Assembly (NCBI GenBank): GCA_963971575.1 | Contig: OZ020612.1 | Location: 36,001,916-36,065,915 of the forward strand | DNA: 64,000 nt | Direction: 5' to 3' | Origin: Liopterus haemorrhoidalis | Lineage: Eukaryota > Arthropoda > Insecta > Coleoptera > Dytiscidae | Part shown: positions 34,412-47,062 of the stretch, piece by piece | Position numbering within the stretch: the first letter of the stretch is position 1 | Layout of the letters: each line of letters begins with the position of its first letter | Program-made: the position numbers and the translations under genes | The notes under the pieces: generated by a model | The model's input: only the letters and a program-made list of their open reading frames with translations | Told to the model about the DNA's origin: nothing | Databases searched by the model: none

Positions 34412-36866
34412 GTTGTTACATCTTCTTAAACAGTATTTCCCATCGTAGTTATGTTGAACACCTAGACGAAGGCGCACACCAATTACTGAAAAAACATGTG
34501 CTTTTAAGGAATAAAATTGAGTTTTCACTCTTTCATTTGAAATTTATATATTACCCTTATATTTTGGAAGTGAGCACTTTTTTTTTTTTTTTTGGTCAGA
34601 TATTTTGGAAGCAAGGACATTTATTCGGTCGTTACTTGAATTTGAAAGGTAAAATCCCATTTGATTTTTGGACGTCTTTGGCCCGATAAAAATGTAGATT
34701 CCAGTCCATAACTGGCCCCATAAAACAATTTTTGTCTTCTAAGCCACCACCCCCCTCCCCCAAGAAAAATCCTGGGTGTGCGCTTGCCTGGGCGAGTGAG
34801 GTTATTTGACGTTTTATTTTGAATTGTATCAAATATTAATATTATAAAAATGCCTTAGTAGTCGCGCCCAAAAGATGGTTTTGTTAATTATTTTTCCTAT
34901 ACACTGAAATTTTCATTTTATTTAGATATTGTAAAGTTAATTCTCTATAGCAAACGACACACGTCACAATGAAACACATTGTTATAACAATCTGTTTATT
35001 GTGTGCGTCGCCTGCTATGGTGAATCAACCATACGATATTGAACATAATAATATAATACATAATGTATAATTTGAACAATCATTTCACGAGACTCTTACT
35101 ATTGAGACGCGACACACCGGTTGGAAAGCACTGCTCAATATTATAATTCACATTAGCCCCTTTACTACCTAGTAAATGTAAGTTTTCAATTTTTTTTTAG
35201 AAGTGGTTGAATATAACCTAACTTTGTTGACATTTGTAAACAAATAACAATTGGCAACAGAGCACATTTCTCAACTGTGACGTCATTTCATTGTTATCTA
35301 GAACAAACTTTATACGGTTGGTTATAATCTTAGTATAATAGGTAATTTATTTATACACATGAATCAGTAATGAGATTGGATTGTAATCAGTGCCGTAGGG
35401 GCACTATCTGTAATTTGTCAGATCTTCTTTATTCCTTGTTTTGAATACCAGAACCACATCAGCATTCTTCCATGCATTCATATATCTTCTTAACTCTTCC
35501 TTATATTCCAAGTTCATAAGAGGTTAAATTATATACGTTCACTTGTCTATAACTTGTTTCATGGAAAATGGTACAAGTTTTTAAAGTTGTACAAAATACA
35601 AAACTTGTAAACTTCTGCAGAAATTATTACCACAAATTAATAACAAGACATCGAGTTCTTTGACATCAACTAATTTCTCAAAATGTAATTTGTTCTGTCT
35701 GACAAATATCTTCAATTTAATTCAAATAAAAAAATATCTCAACCATCTGTGAAACAATCTTCTAAGAAACTTCTGGTACAATTTTATAATTATTTAAGAG
35801 ACATTAGTCAGAGCCATGAAAACAATGATAAGATTTCTCATTTTACCGTGAATTTCCGAGAAACGAGCCAACCATAGAAACAACTGTGTGGAATGCGACA
35901 CTTTATCATACTTTTCTCGGAATATTAAAATATCTGTCATGGTACGTGCTAAAATATTAATATCCACTGTTTTAATTAAGACTGATGATAGAGAAATTAA
36001 TTCTAATACACTGGGCGTAAGAAAAATGGGGGAGATACGAATTTTACGAATATTTATATATTTTCAAAGATAAGAACTGTTATTAATTTTAAATGTGTCT
36101 AAAAAAGATATGAACGTTTATATAAACCGTAAGCCTAAGCGTTTAAAATTGTAGTAGCGCCTAAAACGTTTTTTACTTTCCAACTATGAAGTACAGAAAG
36201 TATTATAATTATTGTATTACATTGAAATAACGAATATACCCTATCAGAAATGCAGAAATACTAATAAAGTCACGTGAAAGATTAAAGTCGCCACCCTATC
36301 AGTACTGTCGCATATATTGAACAGCCAACGAACGACGAGAGTTCGACAAAATTATCACGTGAACATTGCATGATTACTACTTCTTGATTCCGAACAGAGT
36401 ATAATTCTTAACATTTTGAGGTCTAGTTATTACACTGAAACTGTGGCGCATCTGTAACTATTCACGACTGCTTTAATACGATATACGGCATACCACAGAA
36501 TAAAAAGTGATGGGAAGTGTAAATTTTTAGTTGTACATGATTTCTTACCTTATTTAGTAAGTGGAGCAAGAAGAGGGTGCGAATTTTGGACGTCAGGGCA
36601 AAAAAAAATATTTATTTTTGCTGTACTTGTGTCAAACTTAATACCTTTCAAGCATGGGAAGATATAATTATTCAATTATTTATATGAAATTTAAGAAAAT
36701 ATATAAAACGTTCATGGTATATTTTGATAAACCTAGTGCATCAATGTGAATTACTTTGTATCTCTGTATTTTTTAGATTTTTAAATTGTCAGTTTCTGTG
36801 AGTTTAAATAAAAAAATAAAAAAATTCAATAAAATAAAAAGGTTGAAATTTGAAAAAATCCTAGTA
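34412..36866. other. Intergenic, one LINE fragment, otherwise nothing
   Basis: Apart from the reverse transcriptase fragment at 35408-35485 I see no gene. A solo hAT-like right end (CGGTTGGAAAGCACTG, about 35118-35133) has no visible partner. Confidence 0.35.
35408..35485 (-). pseudogene. LINE reverse transcriptase fragment
   Basis: The minus strand reads MNAWKNADVVLVFKTRNKED and then LTNYR before a stop. It matches the block just upstream of the first RT motif in RTE/CR1-like LINEs ('W..A.I...K....DL.NYRPISL'). Only about 26 residues remain. Confidence 0.6.
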
Positions 36867-37890
36867 TAATCTGTCTCAATTTGTAATACGAAACTAAATC
36901 TGGTTACTTTGGTGACTGTTGTGGTGTAAATAGACTTTTTTGAAACCATGTAAACTTGTAAATCTGGCTTTTACATTTTTAGTGAAGTTGCATTGTACTG
37001 AGGTTATATTCACTCAAAAACTTCATGTCAGATACCAAATTGACCTGTCAAATTTGTGATTGACATGTCAAATATTTTGAATTGTATACAAATATTTATT
37101 TCATCTTAATTCGCTTATTCATATTTTCTGTTCTGGTTGCATAATAGTATATTCTGTAACAAGGTTGGAATGAGAAAATTCGATGCGAGTGGAACATTCC
37201 GAGCGCGAGCCGAAGGCGAGCGTGAGGAACCACGAGCATCGAATTTTCTCATTCCAACCGAGTCACAGACCCTACTTTCTCCACGATCACAAGAAAGAAA
37301 AAAAAATTTACAAATAATTATTTTAACAAACATTTTATCTTAACAAATAATTTATATTACATAACAAATTAATCAATTAATTAAACTATTTTTTTTTATT
37401 TATTATTTGTTTAATTTTAATTTACTTTACCGCACATCGGCCACTATTTTAGGTTAGGAAGTTATATTGCATTTATTTAATGTAAACGTTGCATATATCG
37501 AAATGTAACCCTACAAAAACAAAAGACAACAGGCATGGAATAGTTATTCCATAACAAGTGATGGAATGAAATACACGCAAAATGCATAAGAAGATAAGTG
37601 CTTTAGAATAACATTCCAACTCTTGTGTTAGAATATTAACTTTCTGTAGTCAAAATTGGTTTTAGAATTGGTATATTCTATAGTGGTCGTGGAGAAAATA
37701 TATTTCAAATGCTTGTCAATTTGTGTTTTATACTATTTGTGTTAGTAAGTTGACATATACGTAATTTAATGTCCATTATGAATTGTCAAATATTTTGAAA
37801 GGTGTTACCACCCTAAGGTGATATTTTAAATATACAACATAAAAAATGAAGTTTCCCTGTTAGTTTCGTATTACAAAATGAGACAGATAA
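36867..37890. mobile_element. TA-flanked TIR element (about 1 kb)
   Basis: The left end TAATCTGTCTCAATTTGTAA is inverted at the right end, with TA on both sides. The outer 60-80 bp on each side equal the 173-bp MITE at 7433-7605, so this is a longer family member. It carries no transposase but has the GC-rich hairpin at 37163-37259. Confidence 0.75.
37163..37259. repeat. 24-bp-arm hairpin with GC-rich loop
   Basis: GGTTGGAATGAGAAAATTCG.. (37163-37186) is perfectly inverted at 37236-37259. The 49-base loop is far richer in GC than the surroundings and partly self-complementary. Because of the symmetry both strands have similar open frames (MRKFDA...SNFLIPT), which are artefacts. Confidence 0.85.
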
Positions 37891-37892
37891 TA

Positions 37893-40097
37893 TATCATGC
37901 CAGTTCACATCAATGTATAAATTATTTTCCAATTCTGATAGATTTTTTCATATAATTCCTAATATAATAGACCAATTATTTCATATAATAGGGTGGATAT
38001 AAAATTTTGGAAATATATTCGACTAAAATCGCGTCAAAATTAATATTTTTTTAAAAATTACTTTTCGTTCCTTGAAAATTTTTCATAACATACACCACAA
38101 CAAATTTTTTCATTACAAAAATACAAAATACAAAAATTATTTGTAATTTTTGCCAAAAATCACGTAAATATGTATTACTTAGATCATTTTCACATTTTTG
38201 GAGTAAACCTTTTGGTGTGGTACAAAATAGTTTTGCACATTTTGACGCGATACGTCTTTCAAATCAGTACGAGGTACCTTATCATGTTCAAAAATCTGAC
38301 CGTCACAAAAATAAGTCAGACTTTAAACGCTTATATCTCAGAAAGTATAAGACGCAGGTTTAAGTTGGTGAAAATTGAAAACTTGTGTTTCAAAATCATA
38401 TCCACCAAAAGTACAAACATAAATCGATCAAAATCGAATAGAACGGATCCTAACGAATCTAAAAATGTGCCACACACCTAACGTCGCTCTGACGAAAATG
38501 GAGCGCAGTACAGTATAGAACCCCTTAATGATTCCGTCCCCAAACACAATTTACTCCGATTTTTTTGGCATAAATAGCGTTAAAGTAAAGAGCTTTTTTT
38601 AAATTTCTTTTCGTTCCCTTATCAAGACTTAAAAATAAATAACGGGTCAAAATAGCAACATATATTTTTTAAATTACTTTTCCTTTGTTAATCTTCTTTT
38701 CAGAGCTTTCATTTGATACTCTATCGAACAAATAAAAATTAAATACATAAAAAAAAAGTTTTACCGAAGTTGAGTATTTTTCTTATGTGCGGATCAAAAT
38801 ATAGTATATGCATGCAAAATTTTAACCCTTTAGGTTCAGCCGTTTAACCACAATATCTATCGTACAGACAAACAGATTAGTGACGGTACCTATAAAGGCT
38901 GCTTGGTCACACCTACGACCCCTGTAAAACAGTAGCGGGTTATTTATTTTTAAGTACCTATATAACATAAAAATATTATATACCTAACACTTGCAATGTT
39001 TTATTGCGTATTCGATCCGCGTACCGCAGTTTTAGAAACCCTGATCCAGATGACAAAGTATCCAGACAATATAAATTTGTATATTAGAATTGACAGCACA
39101 GTCATTTTACTTAGAATTTATCTCCCTCAATCTCCGAACAGAATACATGCTGTCTCACCACGTACTAACATTATAAGAAGCTGTGCAAAATCATCCTCAT
39201 AAATACAACACACCTCTAGGCAATTCCTACTTATATAAAGTTTAAACAAAGGTTACTCAACCCTAGTTTTATTACAAACTATTTCCAATCACCAAATGCC
39301 ATGAGTCACAATATTATTAATCTGTAAATTCGCTAGTAGCAAACGTAACCTCTAGCAATAAACACATGCTGTGTACGTCTGTCCATTCCACGGTCTCCCA
39401 TGCTCTATTTTAATACTGCATAACTTTTTTAACGTACCGGTCAAACTGGTTTACGGATACGTAGTAAGAGAACCTCACTGATAGAAGTTCAACATCGCGG
39501 AATTACAATACCTACCTAAGACTAATCTGTAATGAGCTTTTTAGATAATGCAAAAAATACGTTTTCAGAAGTTAATAGAAGGTCTTTGTAGTATTTAATT
39601 TTAAAAGATGGGTGTTGTAGAAATAACTGTAGTCGTCGGGACATAATGAGAAACAATATAATTGAGTTGTAAAATATGCTGCCTGTTAGCTTCTTCCGGT
39701 ATTAGATAGAAGCCGCGTGTTTTAGTTAATTATGAAACGGAGTTCATCTAATGAACAATTACGGAATCTGGAGGTAGTGCTTTAAACCAGGAGTAGAGGA
39801 CCGGTGGCTCCAGAGCCACATGAGGCTCGGAACTGGAAAAAGGGCGGCATTTATATTTTGAACAGAAAAAGATAGAATATCCAATTTTCTGTTTATACAA
39901 ATGTGTGAAAACAAATATTACAAATAATATAATAAATACACACATATGTTATTGTAGCGGGTGTGATTAAAATAAAAAATATTTGTATATGCTGCACCCA
40001 CAAAAAAACAAAATAACCACGAAAACATCATAGAGTTTTTCTAATCTTACATCTATTTCTTCAAATTTTTCAAAACTCAATTTTTAAAACTATTTAC
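37893..40097. other. Intergenic, no gene
   Basis: The 103-codon frame at 38170-38481 has no recognisable domain. 38820-38960 resembles the Helentron-like family interior. A hAT-like 5' end (GACCGGTGGCTCCAGAGCC, about 39798) is unpaired. Confidence 0.35.
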
Positions 40098-40520
40098 CGA
40101 TACTCTTTTATGGTTGTGAGACATGGAAGATCTCCACATTAAGTACGCAGAAACTGCAAATCTTCGTCAATAAATGAATATTGCGTATATTTTGGCCCTA
40201 TATGATTATCAACAAATGCTTCTGGGAGAAGCTAACATCACACCAATCGAAAATTAGATTAAACTGAGGAAATGACGTTGGATCGGAACATTCCAAGAAT
40301 AAGTTCCAATTCAATCAGCAGGGCAAGGCTTTTTGAACAATTAAATCCTTAAGGAAGTCGCAGACGAGGCACATGCGTCGACAACTGGTGTTGCATTATC
40401 CTTAAAGTAGCTAGTGAAAGCCGTAAATCCTAGAGAGGGATAAAACACCTTCCTCAAGGTAAATTTAAATAGCGGAAATTTAATGAACGTCTATGCTTCT
40501 TGTAGGAGGGATGGGGCATA
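40098..40520 (+). pseudogene. RTE/CR1-like LINE ORF2 C-terminal remnant
   Basis: The + strand reads FYGCETWKISTLSTQKLQIF, FVNK, then interrupted pieces such as LRIFWPYMI, QQGKALFEQL and GSRRRGTCVDNW. These follow the known order of the LINE C-terminal region ('LYG.ETW.......KLQ.F.N..LR.I', then 'P.G.R.RGRP...W'). Multiple stops show it is long dead. Confidence 0.7.
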
Positions 40521-40655
40521 TAATAATATATAGCTGTAGAATTGATGTATTTGTCAATAATGAAATAATTATAAAATTGCTAATTTTAAATTGTTTTTTT
40601 TTTTTTTCAAAATTTCGTTTTTAAGTTACGGCTCCTTAAATTTTATTTTCTATAG

Positions 40656-40944
40656 CAGTGTTTCTCAACTGGTGGTTCGTGGACTACTGGTGGTCCTTGG
40701 CAAAATTTTAGTGGTCCATGAAAACTTTATAAATTAGTATTTTTGAGATTTTTTATCCATTTCTTTATGATCTTTTGTTCATTTTCTGTGTATTTTGTTC
40801 ATTTTTCAGTGTTTTTTTTTATTACTAAGTTATATGTAGAGTCTACATATACAATTTGTTTAGTAGTACATTTATTTTAGAGGTCCACCGTAGAATATTA
40901 AATATTTTACTGGGCCGCGGCACGTTTTCAGTTGAGAAACACTG
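40656..40944. mobile_element. Non-autonomous hAT element (289 bp)
   Basis: The ends are CAGTGTTTCTCAACTGG and the inverse GTTGAGAAACACTG. It is flanked by the perfect octamer TTCTATAG (40648-40655 and 40945-40952). Confidence 0.92.
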
Positions 40945-41260
40945 TTCTATAGGGTTTTTTAGACGTATTTTCTAGCAATAATGCGTAGATTAACGGACAC
41001 ACTTTTTTTTAATCAAGATTATTTTGCCGTAATTTTTATCAACAAACCAGGCGGTCAATCTAAAAATCTTAGTAATGTACATAATAGAACCGAAATAGTT
41101 TTACGGGATTTTTTGATCATTAGATTAGATCCGATTATTTTTTTGAAAAATTGGCCACTGGCCACTTCTGTTGTATAAAATATGATTTCTTTTTTTTTAC
41201 AAAAATCATTAATGATGAAGTAAAAATTATAAAACAATTCAATAGAGAATTAATCTAAAG

Positions 41261-41563
41261 CAGGGGTCGGCAACCTTTTTACGTCGCGAGTCGCATACAG
41301 TAAAGAAATTTTTTGTTTTTACGTCGTGGGCCGCATTTAGTATTTTTTTTGCGGGCCATATTTTTTGTAATTTCTATTTTTTACTGTCTTGATTACGCTG
41401 TTTATCCGTATTTACTTCGGCGTAAGAAGCGTAAAGCAACTCGGCAGTAATGTGTTGGCTACGCTGGATTACTAAAGAAAACATTATATTGTCTTATTGG
41501 CGGGTCGCATAAAATCGTTCGGCGGACCGCATTTGACCCACGGGCCGCCAATTGCCGCCACTG
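41261..41563. mobile_element. Non-autonomous hAT element (303 bp)
   Basis: The left end is CAGGGGTCGGCAACC and the right end GGCCGCCAATTGCCGCCACTG is imperfectly inverted. It is flanked by the perfect octamer ATCTAAAG (41253-41260 and 41564-41571). A different subfamily from the neighbour at 40656. Confidence 0.88.
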
Positions 41564-41571
41564 ATCTAAAG

Positions 41572-42288
41572 GACGGCTCCTTTGTTGTACAAATTTCACA
41601 AAAACGTTCAATTACATTCTTGGTTAATAAAATTTATATTACTTCAATGATACTACCCTATATATAAATTAATTGATTTAAAAATATGTGGGTCTATAGA
41701 TTCGGTCCACTAAAAACATCGATTATTACTAGTTAAATAGTTCATGAATTCCAGTTCATTTAATTGTTATTGTAGAATCAACTATTCATTGTTACCCATT
41801 ACAATAGCTAATAATAATTACACTAAACTGTAAACGAAATGAACAATTTAGTTAATTAAGTCATAACTTAAAACGAGAATTAAAAATATATTTTTGACAC
41901 TTTCGCGATATATTTTATAAAACTTGTGATCAACTATCATAGTATGTACGCCGGATATTAGTCGGATGAACTACGCAAAATATACTACGTGACTATAATT
42001 TGAAACTACATTAATATTTAATGATCATTAATGCGGGGTTTTCAATAGGAAATGAAGGGAACAGTGGAACAGCTGCCAAATGTACTTAATTATCTCTTAT
42101 CAAAGCAGTTAAAACAATGCAATACAAATAATGCAACCATACAAAATGGCAACAATGGTCGCCATATTTGTTTAATTGTTAAACTAACATAAAACATTCT
42201 TGTTGTGTTGCTACCCTACCGGACGTTGGCCATCATTAGGGCTATTCTGACCTTGGATACATCTTCAGGAAACAGGGAATGGTGTTTT
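41572..42288. other. Intergenic, nothing recognised
   Basis: AT-rich; no frame or repeat ends identified. Confidence 0.4.
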
Positions 42289-42289
42289 T

Positions 42290-43345
42290 AGGGTTTTGTA
42301 GGTATGACCAAAAAACCCTTATACCGTCATTTTGTCGTCTGTCTGTCTGTCTGTCTGTTCGGTAAAAATTGTAGCCAAACGGCTAAACCTAGAGAGTTGA
42401 AATTTGGTATGCTTATACAACTCTTTGACCCGCACATAGGAAAAATACTAAAACATTTAAAAAACATATCCCCCTAAAAATATAAACAAATATGTGCTCA
42501 TCGAAAAAAAAAATATTTTTTTATAATTCTTAGTAGGGTATCAAATGACAGCCCTTGGTACGTGGATTAACGATCAAATTTTTATTTTTGCAAAATAAAT
42601 TATTTTGAAGCGATTTTTGCCAAAATTGTGCAAAATTTTTTTTGTCCCACACCCTGTAGCCCAGATGGTTTAAACTAAAAATCTGAAAAAATTCTAAGTA
42701 ATGTACATTGGTGTGAACCGGAATAGTACAACAGGAATTTTTGATCAGATTATGTTTTTGGAGAAAAACGCATTTTTTGTGGTTTTTGGCTAATAATGTA
42801 CACTAGTTATAGTTTTTTAACACGCCACACTGGAACGTGTGATGCTGGTGTAGTGGTATTTGACGTTGATTTTTCAACCAAGTAACCCGATCCGAAAGGG
42901 ATCGAACCCTGTCGGAGGAGACTATATTATTTTTTGTTTTTTTTTTTTGATTTTTATATTGTTTAAATTATTTTTTCAAAATTCGAGTTATATTTTGGCA
43001 AATGTTGCATTTAATTTTTAAAAGCGTAAATTTAATAACCAGTGGAAATTGTTTAAATTATAATTTAATTCTGTTTCAATGTACACGAAATCAGAGGGAC
43101 GGAACTTATAACAACCAATGGAAGCCATAGGCGCAATTTTTAAAATTCTTTATGAACCTTGCTATATAAAAAAAATACTACACATATTTAGAAACTTAAA
43201 TAATGGTATTAGGCGTTCGAATTAAAATTAACAAAAAAAATATTTTAATATAAAATTTGTTTTCGCATCCAAAATAATCATCATTCACTTACTAAATACC
43301 TGCAAAACCCTGAAATGTGTGAAAATTCACACTTCACATCAATTT
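42290..43345 (+). mobile_element. Helentron-like (HINE-type) non-autonomous repeat
   Basis: The left end AGGGTTTTGTAGGTATGACC is echoed inversely near the right end (ACCTGCAAAACCCTG), followed by a hairpin (GTGTGAAAATTCACAC) and CTTCACATCA next to a T run. A CTGT microsatellite (42337-42358) lies near the left end. Subterminal inverted repeats, an internal tandem repeat, a 3' hairpin and a T-rich target are the known layout of Helentron-associated elements; assignment to them is inference. A tRNA-like cassette lies at 42839-42922. Related copies are at 14851, 47864 and 50290. Confidence 0.6.
42839..42922 (+). other. tRNA-like cassette inside the repeat
   Basis: An A-box-like TGGTGTAGTGG (42846-42856) and a B-box-like GGATCGAACCC (42899-42909) sit about 40 bases apart, as in tRNA genes. 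The cloverleaf is not intact, so this is a tRNA-related relic, not a functional tRNA gene. Confidence 0.5.
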
Positions 43346-43374
43346 TTTTCATATTAGTCTTGGAGATTTTTCAA

Positions 43375-43672
43375 CAAAGATGTTTTTTTTTTACTTCGAG
43401 GTCCTCTCTCTATCTTCCCTTGTATGATTAATTATCAAGTCTGTATCGAAAATGTAACATTATGTGACCGAAGTATTGATGCTTTTTAATAATTATATAA
43501 TTTTTTGAGCTTCCTACAGATTTCTTCGTTTCTGATTTTATCTATCCCTATTTTTCTGTATACTCATAATACCAAGGATTCCTGCTTTTTCACATACATT
43601 TTCTGAGCGTCCATTTCTCCAATCCATACATCGAGTTAAGAAATACATAGCATTTTGTCATCTTAAGTCTTG
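43375..43672 (-). pseudogene. LINE ORF2 C-terminal remnant, minus strand
   Basis: In reverse it reads RLKMTKCYVFLNSMYGLEKW, TLRKCM, and after gaps LIIQGKIERGPRSKKKH. These are successive LINE C-terminal blocks ('R...KCYV.....YG.E.WTL' and 'L..II.GKI.GKRG.GR'). Stops and frameshifts are frequent. Confidence 0.65.
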
Positions 43673-44119
43673 GCATGATTTTTAAATTTTTATTAATATA
43701 AGATTTAACGTAACAAGATATTCTTACTGAGCCGAAGTGCTAATCACTGCGTGCTACTACTGTATTGGGGGCCTTATCACCCTGAGGAAGTAAAGGTCCA
43801 CGTGATTCTTTTGCTATTTGTATGAAAGAGACAAGATTAATGAAAGAATGTAGAGGAAAGAAACAATATTTAAAAACAAAGAGACAAACGGAATTTAGAT
43901 TATAATGAGTACAAGTATGTAGCAGTAAAAATAGTAGATAGTAGTAAATACGAAAAAGAGACGGAAAGTGACGATAGAATAAGCTAAGGGAAGAAAACGA
44001 TTAGAAGCCCTAAACTCAATTATTTGGCCAAGAAGTTCAACAAAGCCTAAGCTGCACTTAATATTTGACCCCATAATAAAGAGAATCAATCTTTATGGTG
44101 TCGAGTATTGCAAATATCT

Positions 44120-44350
44120 AAACTGCTGTGGAATGAAACGGATCTTTGGAGACAATCAGCCAGTGTCCAGACTGGATGAAATTCGAAATGAAATGAATCC
44201 GTGAATGAACGTATCATACACCAGAACCAAAACAAATAACTTATTGGCATGCTCATGTCAAGCAAATGACAGAAGAACAAATTCCAAGTGAAGCAGTGGA
44301 TACCAACGAAGAGATGAAAAGGAGGAAGACAATAGAATACAAGGATATCC
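44120..44350 (+). pseudogene. LINE ORF2 C-terminal remnant, plus strand
   Basis: The + strand reads MKRIFGDNQPVSRLDEIRNE and then, in another frame, KQITYWHAHVKQMTEEQIPS followed by a Lys/Arg-rich segment. This fits LINE C-termini ('D.IRNE.IRE.L......I...L.W.GHV.RM...RIPK'). The minus-strand frame over it (44086-44388) is a shadow. Confidence 0.65.
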
Positions 44351-44399
44351 ATGCCTTGGTTGGGATTCGTACCCAGGACCTTTGGCACGCGAAATAAGA

Positions 44400-46764
44400 A
44401 TTGCTTCCTTTCCGTTGCTAAGACCGACCGTCAATAAGCAGTGATTTCAAGAAATGAAATTATTATTAAATAGTAAACTTTTGATAATGTGTTAACAATT
44501 ATTCATACTTCTACAACTAATTCGGTTTCCTTTCCAAGTCAAAATGACTGCAAGCCTAATAAATTTTCAAGTTTAATTTTATTTAATAATAATAATAATT
44601 CCCAACAATGATTTTTAAACCTGATTTTGATTGTTCGGTTTAACAAAGAACATTAAAAATGAAATGTAAATATAATTCCGATTTGCATTGTAATAAATCA
44701 GTTAACACTAACTTTTTCAACAAAGACCATTTATTTTGGTAGTTACATTTCACGGGATGTTAACTGAAGCGCTAAAACCATCAAATATGCGTTAAATAAA
44801 CTAAAGATGCATATTTTTCGCATCGTACAAGCACACATGTGGATCCGACATGGGGCAACACCCTGTAAGCAGACAGCTGGCGTACCCTGGCCATACAAAA
44901 CATATAAGCCATAGATACGAACCCTAAACCATACAACCATATGCTGTTTGCTGTAAAAATAACCGTACACACAAAAAATCGCGAATACTCATTTGAATTA
45001 CGCGAAAGTTCTTTGTTTTAAAAGCGGGTACATGAAAACATCATTTGTTAATGACCTAAGTTTTAATAAGTCTTTATTAACGCTTCGTATAGCATATTAA
45101 ATATTTCTACCGAGCTTAAGTAAGGTTATGGGATAGTTTTTGCAAAAAAACTATTTCGAAGGTTAAAGAAATGCGTTACTGGAACCGGCCGGCAAAATGA
45201 TTTAAGCATGTTTTCACCAGTAATACGTTACAAACACACACAAAACTCAAAATTTCAACAATTTTCTGCTAAAAAACAATAGCTTCATTTATAAAAATGG
45301 ATAAACTTACCAAATTTAATAGTATTCCTTTGAAAATAAACACGATTTTATATAAAGCAGTTTCACTCACTTATAGTCAAACCTGAACAGAATCTTGCGC
45401 GCACAATAACTAATGGAATGGCGACTACCCCACCACTTTGTTGAATAGTGAATTCTCATTGGTTTATAAGTTAAAGAGACGCTACAAAATCATGCGAACT
45501 CTAACGGTGCACCCTTGAACTACATAGGGTGTGGTATATTTGTCATCAAAAACTACCCCCGCGATAATAGTATGGTCAATGTACTATAGATTAGGGTGAA
45601 TTGCTACGATGAATCATATTAGACATTGAACGAAAAGATACGGGTTGATAACTAACTTATTTTAGACTTTCATACTTTTTGTATTGTGTTTGCTTTGTTT
45701 GGCTTTTAGATTTAAGTTAGGGTACTTGTTTATCTTCTCTTCAAATAGACTTGTTAAATCTTCCAAAAATATAGCCTTAACTTAAATAAACAGAGTTAGA
45801 TCAACAGTTTTGATAGTTTTCCCATTTAAAATTTAAAATTTAATTTGTTTTGAAGATTTATATTAAAGTCAGTACAACTTCTGCCATCTAGTGATTCCTT
45901 ATTTTGATAAAAAATAAACTCAAATTTTGCAATTTTTTAACTGCGACAGTATTAAGGTTATTTTTTATGTATTAAGATAAACGGGGAAACACATAATTAA
46001 AATTATGAATCTTATGCAAAAAGTGGTTTCAATATAAAATCATAAATTGTAGATTAATAGTAGTGGTACCACTGTGTCAAATATTATAATTATACACAGG
46101 AACAAATAATAACGAGAATAATATATTAACATCATGGTTATAATAAAGGATATAGAACATATTTTTATATTTATAAATTTATAAGTAATTTTGAATTTTC
46201 CTTTAAAGAACCATTGGATGTTTTATTTTTGGCAATACTGAAAATTTCGCGCCATTTCATAGAATTCAAATTTAAAAATATATTAACACTTTTTATAACA
46301 AATATTTAATATTTAGAATTGTTATTTCTAAAATATGATCAAGAAATATGACTAAATAATCTCTAAAATGCATATAATAAACACAAAAATTAGATTCAAT
46401 AATATACAGTCAGCTCCATCTATTGAAACCTGTTCAAATTAATTAAAAGGTAAAGTTTGTGTGCAATTTTTTTCTTTTTCGGAACTTTCAAAAAATAAAT
46501 AATAGAAAAATTAAATCATCTTGACCTTCAAGTTATTTTTTTGTCACGAATTCTAAGAAAGGAAACATTTTTCAAGCCCGCCGGAATTATCTTTTAGTGC
46601 GTGACGTATTACTGTCACCTGAATAAAAGCATGAACTGAGGATTCAATCGTCTTTTCTTTATCTGCATTGCAGATGTATTTATATAATTGCATTTTTAAA
46701 AGACCTCTTCTAAGATATGTGTGAATTCTCAAGATAACAAGAAAACATAATTTGGTACAGTAAA
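44400..46764. other. Region upstream of SGPP, no gene recognised
   Basis: AT-rich, no coding exon identified. A non-coding first exon and the promoter of the phosphatase gene may lie here, but I see no motif that fixes a transcription start. Confidence 0.4.
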
Positions 46765-47062
46765 ATGTGGAGTACTATTGAGTATTTAAAAGAGCCTCAA
46801 TTAGTTGCAAATATTCAGAAATTTTTTGGAGTCAAAGTATTATGTGATAGTAACGGTGATAATTTTAATAACGTATATAAAACTGAAGACAAGAAGAAGG
46901 AGTATATTATAAGGAATAAATTTTGGTATTACCTGTTTACGTTGGGTACAGCTCTTGGCGATGAAGTATTCTATGCTTCTTTCATTCCGTTTTGGTTCTG
47001 GAATGTCGATGGAGCAGTTGGAAGAAGAGTGGTCCTTGTATGGACAATTGTTATGTATATAG
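46765..47062 (+). CDS. SGPP coding exon 1
   Basis: Encodes residues 1-99 and the first base of Gly100. It starts MWSTIEYLKEPQLVANIQKF, matching the conserved N-terminal helix of SGPPs. Then come FWYYLFTLGTALGDEVFYAS and the first membrane segment, and RRVVLVWTIVMYIG, the second. It ends at a GTAAAT donor (47063). The open frame beyond the donor is intronic read-through. Confidence 0.92.

Noticed and set aside
35118..35133. hAT element right end
   Set aside because: No matching left end or octamer duplication found within a few kb.
37115..37343. Paired open frames on both strands with similar peptides
   Set aside because: They are produced by the inverted arms of the hairpin at 37163-37259.
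38170..38481. 103-codon + frame
   Set aside because: No domain or codon-like pattern, and surrounding sequence resembles dispersed repeats.
43895..44388. Minus-strand frames of 64 and 100 codons
   Set aside because: The + strand carries clear LINE C-terminal blocks over most of this range, so these are shadows.
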